DNA of 44,921 nt from Candidatus Helarchaeota archaeon (GCA_029838215.1 JALGVI010000013.1:1-44921), one strand, 5' to 3'. Numbered from the stretch's first letter, positions 1-9,382 are shown. Program-made: numbers and translations. Notes: generated by a model from the sequence alone, not told the origin.

Positions 1-131
1 CGAACTCATGTTGAAAAAGTTCGGCGAAAGTGCTAATTAAAGCGCGTGTCATCACGGGAACACCGCGTGAAAAAATTTAAACGTGCAGGATTGTCCAAGT
101 TTTACGAAGCTGATGATTAACCTGTTTTGAA
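1..131 (+). other. Window edge; possible 3' end of an upstream gene
   Basis: Two plus-strand readings compete. One runs in from the edge and stops at 38-40 (ending KKFGESAN). The other is open from 37 and stops at 118-120 (ending SKFYEADD), with a GTG at 46 as its only early start. Either could be the tail of a gene upstream of fen, but too little is visible to name it. Confidence 0.25.
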
Positions 132-140
132 GTGCCTTTC

Positions 141-1178
141 ATGGGAGTAACCAAACTAAGAAAGATCATTCCTGTTGAGCAAATTGCATTATCGAATTTA
201 CGTAATAAGAGAATCGCAATTGATGCTTATAATCACTTGTATCAATTTCTTTCTATCATAAGACAGCGTGATGGAACGCCCTTAATGGATGCCAAGGGTA
301 ACATAACATCCCATTTATCGGGGCTTTTTTACCGCACCATAAATTTATTGACTTCAGGGATAAGGCCTATTTATGTATTTGATGGAAAACCCTCTAAACT
401 CAAGGCACAAGTAATTAATGAGCGAAAAAAGAAGAGAGAGGAAGCAAAGAGGAAGTGGGATGAAGCAATCGCAGAAGGAGATTATGCAGGAGCACGGAAA
501 TACGCACAGGCAGCGTTATTTTTGTCCAAGGAAATGGTTGATGAGTCTAAAAATCTTTTGACAGCCATGGGAGTTCCTAATGTTCAGGCGGCTTCAGAGG
601 GAGAAGCACAGGCGGCTTTTTTGGTACAACAGGGTGATGCTTGGGCATCAGGATCTCAAGATTGGGATTCCATCCTATTTGGTTCTCCTAGATTCGTCCG
701 AAATCTGAATTTTACTGGAAGGAGAAAGATTCCACGCAAAAATGAATTTGTAGAAATCCAACCAGAATTAATAAGGGCGAAACAAGTTTTTTCAGAATTA
801 AAACTCACGCGAGAAGAACTGGTCGATGTCGGGATCATGCTCGGAACGGATTTTAATGAGGGTTTCCCGAAAGTAGGACCCGTTACAGCCCTGAAATACA
901 TTCGTGAATTCAAGAATTTAGAAACAATTATTAAAGAGAAGGGTTTCAAGATTGATTTTCCCATTGACGAAATCAGAGCCATATTTCTTTCCCCAACAAT
1001 CGAAAGGGATTATATGATCAAATTTAAACGCCCAAATGATGAGAAAATCAAGAAAATCATGTGTGATGCTCACGACTTTAGCTTGGAACGCGTTGAGAAT
1101 GCATTAAAAAAATACTTGCAATACATAAAAGAAAGAAAAGATGCCAAAAAACAGCGATCATTATCTAAATTCATGTGA
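141..1178 (+). CDS. fen: Flap endonuclease 1 (FEN1)
   Basis: Structure-specific 5' nuclease that removes RNA-primer flaps during Okazaki fragment maturation and acts in base excision repair with PCNA. The N-terminal XPG region contains the metal ligand Asp28 (IAIDAYNHLYQF) and VFDGKPSKLK. The internal nuclease region shows SEGEAQAAFL, SQDWDSILFG and GTDFNEG, all with the expected acidic residues, followed by the helix-hairpin-helix region. Length is 345 aa, normal for archaeal FEN1. The C-terminal QRSLSKFM fits a PCNA-interacting (PIP) box with Met in place of the last aromatic. A GTG at 132 is in frame, but family members begin MGV, so ATG 141 is chosen. It is convergent with the large surface-protein gene that ends at 1204. 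Confidence 0.95.
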   Translation: MGVTKLRKIIPVEQIALSNLRNKRIAIDAYNHLYQFLSIIRQRDGTPLMDAKGNITSHLSGLFYRTINLLTSGIRPIYVFDGKPSKLKAQVINERKKKREEAKRKWDEAIAEGDYAGARKYAQAALFLSKEMVDESKNLLTAMGVPNVQAASEGEAQAAFLVQQGDAWASGSQDWDSILFGSPRFVRNLNFTGRRKIPRKNEFVEIQPELIRAKQVFSELKLTREELVDVGIMLGTDFNEGFPKVGPVTALKYIREFKNLETIIKEKGFKIDFPIDEIRAIFLSPTIERDYMIKFKRPNDEKIKKIMCDAHDFSLERVENALKKYLQYIKERKDAKKQRSLSKFM

Positions 1179-1203
1179 GTTAATGGTTAATAACGAAGGA
1201 GAA

Positions 1204-4200
1204 TTATTTTTTCTTCTTCGGTTTTTTCTCATCTTCAATAGAGACCAGTATCGTGCGTTTTCTGATTTTTCTAACTAGAAAATGTAGTCCGATTGCCCCT
1301 CCCAATCCAACCACGATAATCAACAGAACCATTCCCGCCTGCCATATCCCCCAATTGAAAGGATTGGGTGCGACGCTGATAGTCACCGAGCATGTTGTCG
1401 AATAGGAGCCACCTAAGATGAGTTCTTCTGCGCTATCGCAGGTGATGGTGAGAACGATTTGAGCATTTTCCGTGAAAAGAACGTTTTTCGGGAATACAAA
1501 AATCGAGATGGTAATTGATTCTCCAGGAGCAAGTGAATCAATGATGTACTGGTTTGGATTTTGGAAAAGCAAAGTATACCCAGAAGAACCTGAAGGGGTT
1601 ACTCTAATGTTCAGGAGAGTTGTATTTCCAGTATTTGTGACAATGAAACTAAGAACGAATGGTCGGTCACCATAATATAATGACTGAGATGCATCTTGCT
1701 GGACGGATAATTCAGTAACATAATTTGAAATATTAACGAATATTGTTGTTTGATTGGCATTTCCGAGTATATCCATGCTTACAATTGTTAAATTATGCGT
1801 ACTTCCTGTACTCAAACCAGAAATGTTCCAATAAAAGTAAATGTAATCGTTGAAATCTTTTCCCCGCCAAGTTGTTTCATTTTGCACGTAGACAATATCG
1901 CCCGTGGCATTATATTCAATAATCTGCCCTTGTTGACCATCTATCACAGGCCAGAGTGAGTTGTCAATGTATAGTTGGACGGAGTCTATGGTTGATATGG
2001 CATCCTTAACGTAAAATATCAACTTTTCAATGGCATTCCACGTTCCATTTTTATTGATGACAGAATTGTTCAGATGGGAAGAAAAACTCACGTATGGCCC
2101 ATCATTGTCATTTTTTATGATCATCGTGGTGGAATTTGTATTTCCTGCCTTGTCGTAAGCGGTTAATGTAAATGTTAAGGTGCCAGATGGAAGATCAGAA
2201 GAATTCAGATAATAATAAGAAAAAGTTCCATTTGTAGAGTTTGCTTGTGTCCAAGTGAGATTTGCTTCTCCGTTTAAATAAAGTATTAATTTATCGTAAT
2301 AAATGTCGTCATATCCCTTTACGGCAATTGTCATGTTTGAATTAATGATGTTATCACAATATATTTCATGAGTTTGGAAGCGTTCCATTACTACTTGAAT
2401 ATAATAAACGGATACGCCTACATCTACCGTGGAAGTGATATTAATGAAGAGTTCTAGGCGCATGTTGCTCGTACTATTAACAAGATCCCACATTGTTGTC
2501 CTATTGATCTGAAATGTAGCATTGACTTTTGAAGTTGAGTTAAATACCGAGTCATCCACATCCAGTAGAGAATTAGCCGTCCAATTATATATTTGCAGTG
2601 CCGCCCTCGTGATGCTACTGTCGGACACGTTGAGTTTAGCCGTGATGGTTAGATTCAGGTAATTTAAATTTTCTAATTTGGTAATGTTGTAATCTTCCAG
2701 CTCGATAGCATAAGGGAGAAGAATGCCTTGGGATCCATTTGAGCAGCCATGATAAAAATTATCATTGGAGTACGTGGCGGATGTGGTATTTGTAAAACAA
2801 CATCCGTATAAGGGTAAATCTGTTTCAGTTTGATTTGTTAATGTAAATTCTGACAAGTCGTTTAACGTGGTATCGTTCAAATCACTTGTTCGAATATTAA
2901 GATATGGAATGTCGGGACTCGTGTTATCCACGTAAACGGTGATGTTGCCGGTGCAATTAAATGAGTTTTCATATCCATCGCGATCAAAAAATGAGACGTT
3001 TAATACGTGTGTGGCATTTGTTCCGGGAGTTCCATTATAATTAATAAAATTTGAAACATCCCAGTTATAAACAACCGTGATATTTTTATAGGAGGGGTCA
3101 ATTGATTCAAAATCTGCTTTAACCCAGGTTTTGTTTTCTTCGTATTCAGTTCCTTCATCAATAACAAGCGTGATATTCTTAATACCACTGCCCGAATCGA
3201 GTCCGGTTATTTGAATTGGTACTGTTCCCGACACGAAGTCTCCAGTTTCTAAGGAAATCTCATATAGTGGTTCTTCGGTATCTATATTCGTGTAATTATA
3301 ACCCCAACTTTGCGTGCTGTTTATATCACCATCATAATCAAATGCCTCAACCCAGAACGTGATATTCTCACGACCGCCTTTATGATCGCCCACGCGCTCC
3401 CACGGTAATCCAGGGATGATAGCATAGAAGTGGTCTGTCGGATCTTTATGAATCTCAAAATTGACATAATCCAGAAGAACTTGAACGGCAGATGGACCTG
3501 TTACATTGATGAATATTTCAAGACGACCATTATTGGCATTATTGATAAAATTTGTAACGTTATTTCCTGCTATGACTACTTCTGAAGTTGCATCGGAAGT
3601 GACATTAAGTGAGGAGTTTGAAATTTCAACCAGGGAATTGGAAGACCAATTATACAAGTAAATTCCGGCAATGGAAACCCCTTGCGTTGTGTTTACATGT
3701 CCTTCGAGAGTTATTTTAACATAGTCATCAGTTGCATAATCTCCAGGAAGAACATCCTTCAAGTTTACCGAAACAGGAATTAGAATCCCCGTACCATCAT
3801 TCGAACAACCGTAATACACGTCATCACTTGCATTTGCTGAGCTGGCATTGTTGACGTAATCTTGACCGTGAAGTGTCAGGGCCGTGATCGTAGTATTGTC
3901 CGTCATGTTAGCAGAAACCAGCGTGTAATTTATCATCGAAATTCGGTCGGGACCGGCATTTTCAGTAATGCTCGTCCAATAATATAAAGAAGCATTTTGA
4001 ATTCCTTGATTATCTTGAATTGTAACGTTAATTATTACAGGAGTACCAACCGATACATTTAGTCCTTGTGAGACGTTGTTAATATCAAAGGGGTCGTTAT
4101 TGAAATACCAATTTGTAAAGTTCGGAACTGAGGCATCCTTTGACGTTATTGGGGTTGGCTGGAAAATGATAGAATTCAAATTGTTATCTTGATTGGGGAT

Positions 4201-4353
4201 CATGACCAAGGTGAAGCTCATTAAAAGAGAAATGAATAGAATTAGAGTAGAAAATACTAACGTGCTGATGAGGAATAAACATTTAACGTGTTTCACAACT
4301 TTCCACCTAAGATCATCATCAGTGACGTGGAACTTCCATCCTTGACGCGTCAA
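1204..4353 (-). CDS. Large cell-surface protein with duplicated modules and membrane anchors
   Basis: A predicted extracellular protein of 1049 aa, not recognised as a named family. A hydrophobic segment at about residues 24-52 acts as signal or signal-anchor. A C-terminal transmembrane helix (about 1005-1030) is followed by a short basic tail ending KKPKKKK. The ectodomain is very rich in N-x-S/T sequons. It contains two related modules, the first with YYGCSNDGTGILIPVSV and the second with FYHGCSNGSQGILLPYAI, each followed by an alternating beta pattern. Ig-like segments and a CARDB-like domain (VTNTGNTTLLNIRV) precede the membrane. The start is TTG at 4353, the only start that keeps the basic pre-helix segment. 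A TATA-like box lies about 20 bp upstream. Likely an adhesin or surface-layer-associated protein; the ligand is unknown. Confidence 0.75.
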   Translation of the reverse strand: MTRQGWKFHVTDDDLRWKVVKHVKCLFLISTLVFSTLILFISLLMSFTLVMIPNQDNNLNSIIFQPTPITSKDASVPNFTNWYFNNDPFDINNVSQGLNVSVGTPVIINVTIQDNQGIQNASLYYWTSITENAGPDRISMINYTLVSANMTDNTTITALTLHGQDYVNNASSANASDDVYYGCSNDGTGILIPVSVNLKDVLPGDYATDDYVKITLEGHVNTTQGVSIAGIYLYNWSSNSLVEISNSSLNVTSDATSEVVIAGNNVTNFINNANNGRLEIFINVTGPSAVQVLLDYVNFEIHKDPTDHFYAIIPGLPWERVGDHKGGRENITFWVEAFDYDGDINSTQSWGYNYTNIDTEEPLYEISLETGDFVSGTVPIQITGLDSGSGIKNITLVIDEGTEYEENKTWVKADFESIDPSYKNITVVYNWDVSNFINYNGTPGTNATHVLNVSFFDRDGYENSFNCTGNITVYVDNTSPDIPYLNIRTSDLNDTTLNDLSEFTLTNQTETDLPLYGCCFTNTTSATYSNDNFYHGCSNGSQGILLPYAIELEDYNITKLENLNYLNLTITAKLNVSDSSITRAALQIYNWTANSLLDVDDSVFNSTSKVNATFQINRTTMWDLVNSTSNMRLELFINITSTVDVGVSVYYIQVVMERFQTHEIYCDNIINSNMTIAVKGYDDIYYDKLILYLNGEANLTWTQANSTNGTFSYYYLNSSDLPSGTLTFTLTAYDKAGNTNSTTMIIKNDNDGPYVSFSSHLNNSVINKNGTWNAIEKLIFYVKDAISTIDSVQLYIDNSLWPVIDGQQGQIIEYNATGDIVYVQNETTWRGKDFNDYIYFYWNISGLSTGSTHNLTIVSMDILGNANQTTIFVNISNYVTELSVQQDASQSLYYGDRPFVLSFIVTNTGNTTLLNIRVTPSGSSGYTLLFQNPNQYIIDSLAPGESITISIFVFPKNVLFTENAQIVLTITCDSAEELILGGSYSTTCSVTISVAPNPFNWGIWQAGMVLLIIVVGLGGAIGLHFLVRKIRKRTILVSIEDEKKPKKKK

Positions 4354-4370
4354 TATGAATCTTTAAAAGT

Positions 4371-4380
4371 CTTTTATAAA
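4371..4380 (-). promoter_or_regulatory. TATA-like box for the 1049-aa surface protein
   Basis: Read on the minus strand this is CTTTTATAAA/TTTATAAAAG, centred about 23 bp upstream of the TTG start at 4353. That spacing suits an archaeal promoter giving a leaderless or nearly leaderless mRNA. It is inferred from sequence only. Confidence 0.35.
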
Positions 4381-4476
4381 AATTGCCTTAGTATAGTTTT
4401 TTAAAATGTAAAAGAATTAAAAGACATTTTGGTTCTTTTATTATCTTCGAAGTTCTTGACAATGGGGCTCTGACAG

Positions 4477-4923
4477 GTGAAGATCAAAGGAATTTACTTG
4501 TTGGTAATAAATGTGATAAAAGACGTGAAAATTTCTATTGGAGCATTAGGCACGTTTACTTTTAAAAAAGGAAATCATGTCTATGTTGGATCTGCACAGA
4601 ATGGGATTGAAACTCGCATTAATTATCATTGTAGAGTGAAGGAAAAGCATCATTGGCACGTAGATTATTTGCTTTCAAATAAAAATGTTTTTATCACAGA
4701 GGCATTTTATAAAAAGGCACCAAAACAAGAAGAATGCAACACGGCAAGATGGCTTGCACGAGAAGCAAAAGAAATCCCGAAATTTGGTTGCTCAGATTGC
4801 ACGTGCTCAAGTCATCTATTTTTTGTAGGAGATGAGTTACCGCGTGAAAAGCTCAAGAAAAGCGGTTTCTCTCCATTTAAAGTAAAAATAAGAGAAAATA
4901 ACGATGAAATTCAAAAAATTTAA
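4477..4923 (+). CDS. DUF123 / GIY-YIG-related protein
   Basis: A 148-aa protein of the DUF123 family, which is related to GIY-YIG nucleases and in some organisms is fused to endonuclease III. Recognisable blocks are GIYLLVINV, GNHVYVGSAQNG, the basic HHWHVDYLL, an ECNTARWLA block and the cysteine-rich end PKFGCSDCTCSSHLFFV. A DNA-repair or nucleic-acid role follows from the family, but the activity of stand-alone DUF123 proteins is not settled. The start is GTG 4477; an in-frame ATG at 4462 is cut off by an immediate stop. The gene lies 26 bp before the cation transporter on the same strand. Confidence 0.85.
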   Translation: MKIKGIYLLVINVIKDVKISIGALGTFTFKKGNHVYVGSAQNGIETRINYHCRVKEKHHWHVDYLLSNKNVFITEAFYKKAPKQEECNTARWLAREAKEIPKFGCSDCTCSSHLFFVGDELPREKLKKSGFSPFKVKIRENNDEIQKI

Positions 4924-4949
4924 GATTCATATTTCTTAGTTGAAGCTAA

Positions 4950-6200
4950 ATGAAAGACAATGGAAAAAAAATTCCTGTTTATGCGCGACCAATATTCACG
5001 AATATAATTCTTCTCGTCCTAAATGTGTTTTTGTTCATTTTCAAAATGATATTTGGTTTCATGACGAGAAGCATTGCCTTGCAAGCAGATGCTTTTGACA
5101 GCATCACCGATGTCGTGATGGTGATTACCGGTCTCGTAGGGATAATTTTTGCCACGAAGAAACCCAACGAGCGGTTTCCTTATGGATATTATAAGACGGA
5201 GAACATCGTTAGCCTGATCATTGCCCTGCTCATTTTTTATACGGCTTATGACATAATCATGAATTCGATCCAGGCAATTCAGGGCTTTTTTCTCGGCATT
5301 CCTCGCGAGATCTTGGTAAGTCCGGAAGTTTTTATTTTCCTATTTATTTCTCTTGGTTTTTCGATTTTTTTGACCATTTTTTTGAAAATTTCGGGCAAGA
5401 AAAGCCAGTCGGTAATAATTCAGTCTGAAGCAAACGAAAAAATCTTTGATAATTTAATTTCTCTTTCGGTTATTGTTAATTTCGTCTGTGCATTTTTTCG
5501 ATTATTCATATTTGATGCCATATTTGGAATCATCATCTCATTTTTCATCATTAAAGGAGGATATGACATATTCAAGATTTCCACGAAAACCTTGCTCGAT
5601 GCTGTCGTCAAGTACGACCGCCGCGTCGAGTTGGAAGATTATTTTCGAAAAGTTCCGTTGATAAAAAGCTTGAAAAGCGTCCAAATTCGCGGTTATGGCA
5701 AGTATGTAGTTATCGAGGCAGAATTCACGCTCCGAAGAGATTTGCCTTTATCTCAAATAGAAAAATTTAAAGCTCAGTTAGAACGTGAAATAAAGAAGGA
5801 GTTTCCGAGCGTTTTTAAAGTTATAATGTTGATTCGGGCCCAATCTAAGAAGCTCGTTCGAATAGCGGTACCTTTAAGGAATAATCAGGGTCGTGAATCA
5901 GATGTTTCAGGGCATTTTGGTGAGAGTTCTCATTTTGCGATCTTTGAGATTCGAGATGGAACCTTGGTGAATCTAACGATTTTTGAAAATCCATACATGA
6001 ATGAAAAACGTCAGAAGGGGATTTTAGTTTCGGAGTGGCTCATTTCTCAAAAAATCGACAAGATTTACGTGAAAGAAAGTTTGAAAAAGGCACCAAATTT
6101 GATTTTTAACTCCAGGTTCACGGAAATCGTTCAATGCGATGTAAAGAAGTTGAAGGACATAATATTAAAAGAAATCGAGCTTTCCATTCAAGACCGATGA
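4950..6200 (+). CDS. CDF cation-efflux transporter fused to a NifX-like domain
   Basis: A membrane metal-ion antiporter of the cation diffusion facilitator family (416 aa). Residues ~15-215 hold about six helices. The TM2 metal motif is DSITD (D-x3-D). The TM5 motif is EKIFD (E-x3-D), where H/D-x3-D is usual. Residues ~215-295 form the cytoplasmic dimerisation domain (LKSVQIRGYGKYVVIEAEF). Residues ~300-416 match the dinitrogenase iron-molybdenum cofactor/NifX-NifB C-terminal domain (RIAVPLRNNQGRESDVSGHFGES, split here as two blocks). Such fusions occur in other prokaryotes and suggest iron or another transition metal as substrate, but the metal cannot be read from sequence. Confidence 0.88.
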   Translation: MKDNGKKIPVYARPIFTNIILLVLNVFLFIFKMIFGFMTRSIALQADAFDSITDVVMVITGLVGIIFATKKPNERFPYGYYKTENIVSLIIALLIFYTAYDIIMNSIQAIQGFFLGIPREILVSPEVFIFLFISLGFSIFLTIFLKISGKKSQSVIIQSEANEKIFDNLISLSVIVNFVCAFFRLFIFDAIFGIIISFFIIKGGYDIFKISTKTLLDAVVKYDRRVELEDYFRKVPLIKSLKSVQIRGYGKYVVIEAEFTLRRDLPLSQIEKFKAQLEREIKKEFPSVFKVIMLIRAQSKKLVRIAVPLRNNQGRESDVSGHFGESSHFAIFEIRDGTLVNLTIFENPYMNEKRQKGILVSEWLISQKIDKIYVKESLKKAPNLIFNSRFTEIVQCDVKKLKDIILKEIELSIQDR

Positions 6201-6502
6201 TTTTTATGTTTTCTAAGGACGTTGATGAATTCGTGTACAAGTATTTACAAGAAATAAATGGTGAAAAAGAGTGCGATTTTTTCGTTTATTTTAAATTTCT
6301 CATTTAGAAAAGCAATTTTTTATAAGAAATATTTTGTAGTTTTTACACGGAGAAGTCCGATGACAACAAAGAGCATGCTGAAGGATTTCGGGCATCAACC
6401 CTGTCCAATGATGAGCTTCATGAGTTCGAGGCTTCTCCATTAATGAGATATTTTCGTAAATGCTTTTCTAGGCACATTTAAATTTGAATTTAGGTGTAGA
6501 AC
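6201..6502 (+). other. Intergenic region with a 33-aa ORF and a candidate structured element
   Basis: No convincing gene lies in these 302 bases. A 33-codon ORF runs from ATG 6206 to TAG 6305-6307 (begins MFSKDVDEF), close behind the transporter stop, and could be a small protein but has no support beyond being open. A 61-codon GTG ORF at 6258-6443 looks spurious. The second half holds the inverted repeat listed separately. The last ~60 bases are AT-rich and presumably hold the ABCE1 promoter. Confidence 0.35.
6349..6438 (+). repeat. Inverted repeat enclosing 72 nt; possible small structured RNA
   Basis: GGAGAAGTC (6349-6357) can pair with GGCTTCTCC (6430-6438), giving nine pairs with one G-T. 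Inside, TGAAG (6379-6383) can pair with CTTCA (6416-6420), and GGG/CCC (6390-6392 / 6399-6401) closes a six-base loop. The segment also carries CTGA (6378-6381) and ATGATGA (6408-6414), which resemble C/D-box motifs, but order and spacing do not give a proper C/D RNA. The tRNA fold does not fit either. Confidence 0.3.
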
Positions 6503-8323
6503 GTGCGTATTGGAGTCATAGACACGGATCGTTGTAAGCCCAATGATTGTCGGATAGCATCACAAAAACCCCTTTGTATTCGATTCTGTCCCGTGGTAAG
6601 ATCGGGTGGAGAAGCGATAATTTTTGAAGAAGAAGAGATGGACCATCCCAGGATCATCGAAAATGTTTGCACGGGTTGCGGTATTTGCGTGAAGAAGTGT
6701 CCCTATGATGCGATTCACATCTCAAATATTGCAGAGGAACTCAAGACTGATTTCACGCATAGATATGGTGTGGGTGGATTCGTTCTTTTTCGAATGCCCG
6801 TCGTAAAACCGGGAAAAATTATTGGATTAATTGGTCCAAATGGGATCGGTAAATCAACGGTCATCAAAATTCTTGCGGGGGAACTCAAGCCCAATCTAGG
6901 ACGGCCTGGGGATGACCCTGAATGGGATGAAATCATTCGTTATTATCGGGGTTCCGAACTTCAAAATTATTTTACAAGCCTTTCGCAAGGGCAAATTAAG
7001 CTCGCTGCAAAACCACAATACATTACAAAACTTCCAGAAGTAGTAAAGGGTATTGCAAAGAGCCTTTTAGACAAGGTTGATGAACGAGGATGCATGAAGA
7101 ACCTGATTGAAAGCCTTTCGATGGAGAAATTTTTAGATAGAGAATTGACCGTGCTTTCAGGTGGAGAGCTCCAGCGAATAGCCATTGCTGCAGTTGTTGG
7201 GCGGGAAGCCGACATCTATTTCTTTGATGAACCGTCCAGTTTTTTAGATATTCGGGAGAGGCTTGAAGTTGCCAAGGTTCTTCATGAGTTGGCAGATTTG
7301 GGAAAAACTGTTGTAATAGTTGAGCACGATTTGGCAATTTGTGATTATCTAAGTGACTTCGTTCACGTTCTTTATGGAAAACCCGGCGCGTATGGTATAG
7401 TGTCTCACATTCACGGCGTGAGAGAAGGTATTAATCGATATCTCGATGGCTTTTTGCCTGATGAAAATATCAGATTTCGTCCTGAACCCATTGTTTTTCA
7501 TCTCAACCCAATTGCCTCCGATGGATGGGAGAGCATGGAAGTCGTGGCTCAATTTCCAAAGATAGAAAAAACACTGGACAATTTCAAATTGGAATTTGAG
7601 GGTGGAAAAATCTATAAAGGCGAAGTAATTGGCATCGTTGGTGAAAATGGATTGGGAAAGACCACGTTGATAAGAATTTTGGGAGGAGAGTTAGAACCCG
7701 ATCCCGGTATAGAATTACCTGCTTTGGATTTGAAAATCGCAATAAAACCCCAATATTTAAAGCCGAATTATGATGGTACGGTTGAAAATTATTTATCAGA
7801 AGTGGCGGGCAAGTCGTACCACACGAGTCTTTACAAAACAGAGGTCCTAATTCCCTTTAATTTAAAATCAATTGAAGATCGATACATCAAGGAATTATCA
7901 GGAGGAGAACTCCAAAAAGTAGAGATAGCCAGGACTCTTTCAACACCTGCAGAGTTATATTTATTTGATGAACCATCGGCATATATTGATAGTCAATCTC
8001 GTCTGACAATCACGAAGGCAATCAAACGCAACATTCAAAACAAGCACGCAACAGCATTCATCGTTGAACACGACATCCTTTGCGTTGATTTCTTGAGTGA
8101 TCGTCTAATCGTTTTTACCGGCGAAGCAGGGCGAAAAGGTATTGCATATCCACCTATTGGATTAAAAGATGGCATGAACCTGTTTTTGAAAAACGTAGAC
8201 ATTACTTTTCGACGAGATCCTAGAACGGGTAGACCTAGAATAAACAAATATGGTTCTGAATTAGACAGGAAACAAAAAGCTGCCGGAGATTATTATTACA
8301 TTTCAAAAAAAACAGAAAATTAG
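6503..8323 (+). CDS. abce1: ABCE1 / RNase L inhibitor, ribosome-recycling ATPase
   Basis: Cytosolic twin-ATPase that splits ribosomal subunits after termination, universal in archaea and eukaryotes. The N-terminus has two 4Fe-4S clusters: Cys11, 16, 25, 29 and Cys56, 59, 62, 66. The spacing between Cys16 and Cys25 is about four residues longer than I recall for other archaeal homologues. First ABC domain: Walker A GPNGIGKS (111-118), signature LSGGELQRIAIA, Walker B IYFFDEPSSFLD. Second: GENGLGKT, LSGGELQKVEIA, LYLFDEPSAYID. Length is 606 aa, normal for the family. The start is GTG 6503, giving the family N-terminus MRIGVIDTDRC; a GTG at 6494 runs straight into a stop. Confidence 0.97.
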   Translation: MRIGVIDTDRCKPNDCRIASQKPLCIRFCPVVRSGGEAIIFEEEEMDHPRIIENVCTGCGICVKKCPYDAIHISNIAEELKTDFTHRYGVGGFVLFRMPVVKPGKIIGLIGPNGIGKSTVIKILAGELKPNLGRPGDDPEWDEIIRYYRGSELQNYFTSLSQGQIKLAAKPQYITKLPEVVKGIAKSLLDKVDERGCMKNLIESLSMEKFLDRELTVLSGGELQRIAIAAVVGREADIYFFDEPSSFLDIRERLEVAKVLHELADLGKTVVIVEHDLAICDYLSDFVHVLYGKPGAYGIVSHIHGVREGINRYLDGFLPDENIRFRPEPIVFHLNPIASDGWESMEVVAQFPKIEKTLDNFKLEFEGGKIYKGEVIGIVGENGLGKTTLIRILGGELEPDPGIELPALDLKIAIKPQYLKPNYDGTVENYLSEVAGKSYHTSLYKTEVLIPFNLKSIEDRYIKELSGGELQKVEIARTLSTPAELYLFDEPSAYIDSQSRLTITKAIKRNIQNKHATAFIVEHDILCVDFLSDRLIVFTGEAGRKGIAYPPIGLKDGMNLFLKNVDITFRRDPRTGRPRINKYGSELDRKQKAAGDYYYISKKTEN

Positions 8324-8324
8324 A

Positions 8325-8822
8325 TTAAAAATACTTGAAAGTGAAGAACTTATCGACTGGAAATTTCAAGATCCAAACCAGAATGATCGATAGACCCAAT
8401 GGAATCAATAACCGAGCCAAATGCGTGAGGAAAAGACCCAAAGTACCGAGAAACATTGCTATTATGAGCGGGTCAAGAAGAAAAGTAAGTCCAATCTGAA
8501 TTAATGTATTTAAGAAATAATACACAACGGCGATACCCATGTACACTAAATATTGCACATAAAGCCTGGAGTCTTCTTTCCTTTGCTTTTTAAACGTGAT
8601 GTAACAATCCATGAAGTACTTTACGGTATATCCAATGGCAAGAGCAGACCCAATCACGAGAAATAAATCATAAAACTGTTCACCATCAACAAGAAATATC
8701 ATGCGAAAGAGTATTTGAAAAACAATGTTAACGATCGTTGCAGTTATGGACGAAACGGTATATAGCCCTAGTTGTTCAAACAAATCCTTGGTACTTTCGT
8801 CTTCAGTCATGGAAAACCCCAT
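8325..8822 (-). CDS. GtrA-like four-helix membrane protein
   Basis: A 165-aa integral membrane protein with about four hydrophobic segments. It carries the paired GtrA-family signature at the ends of helices 2 and 4: VKYFMDCYITFK and FPVDKFFTFKYF. Family members are linked to flipping or transfer of polyprenyl-phosphate sugars in surface glycan synthesis. That fits a cell with heavily sequon-decorated surface proteins, but the specific substrate is unknown. ATG 8822 or ATG 8810 could be the start. It is convergent with abce1, leaving one base between the two stops. Confidence 0.75.
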   Translation of the reverse strand: MGFSMTEDESTKDLFEQLGLYTVSSITATIVNIVFQILFRMIFLVDGEQFYDLFLVIGSALAIGYTVKYFMDCYITFKKQRKEDSRLYVQYLVYMGIAVVYYFLNTLIQIGLTFLLDPLIIAMFLGTLGLFLTHLARLLIPLGLSIILVWILKFPVDKFFTFKYF

Positions 8823-9382
8823 TCTTATTGCATGAGATTGAACCGCGTTTTTCTTTTATTAAAGCTTCGTTTTCTCGAGAATAAGGAAACACGGAATCAA
8901 GATTTAAAGATCATTTAATTCATCGAATTTGCTTGTTTTTCGTCACTTCATTACGCATTTATGTCGGATTTGTTCCGTAAAATATTTAAGTTTGGCTTTA
9001 TTTATGTACATGTGCATTGGTCTGGCATGAGCAAATGAAGTCGTCATTTCTCACGTTTCTTCACTTCCAAGACATCGATGGAAACCATGATAAGCCCGTT
9101 TCTTTCTTTCCGTTGCCATTCCTTCGATGTAGCAAGATGAAAAATTAGCACGTTTCGTCGAATTAAAAGCAAGAGATCAGTTATTAACGCAAATTTGAAT
9201 CCAATTCGATAATCTCACTTCCCGTTTACTTCAATATTCGAGAATAAAAGTAAGATATTTCAATAAAAGGCTTTAACGCCCAAAGACGGAGATTTACCAC
9301 GTTCAAGAGTCAAAAAATCAAGTTATCTCCAGAATCTTATTTCAATTATTTCCATAAAATGTCCAATGGCACTTTCAGCTCA
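8823..9382. other. 560-bp non-coding stretch, probably degraded
   Basis: No gene can be supported here on either strand; only very short open frames are present. It lies between the GtrA-like gene's promoter side and the broken vapC. The part nearest 9320-9382 on the minus strand has a short open continuation in another frame (ending LKVPLDILWK), compatible with decay of whatever followed the PIN gene. No tRNA, repeat array or clear hairpin was seen. Confidence 0.4.

Noticed and set aside
6357..6438. C/D-box guide RNA
   Set aside because: ATGATGA and one CTGA are present, but the final D box is missing and the box spacing is wrong.
6349..6439. tRNA-like element (seven-base terminal stem and TTCGAGG)
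   Set aside because: The T-stem, D-arm and anticodon arm cannot be formed in the required positions.
6258..6443. 61-codon GTG frame upstream of abce1
   Set aside because: No similarity, poor start and overlap with the structured element; probably chance.
7023..7337. 104-codon minus-strand frame within abce1
   Set aside because: Antisense shadow of a strongly conserved coding region.
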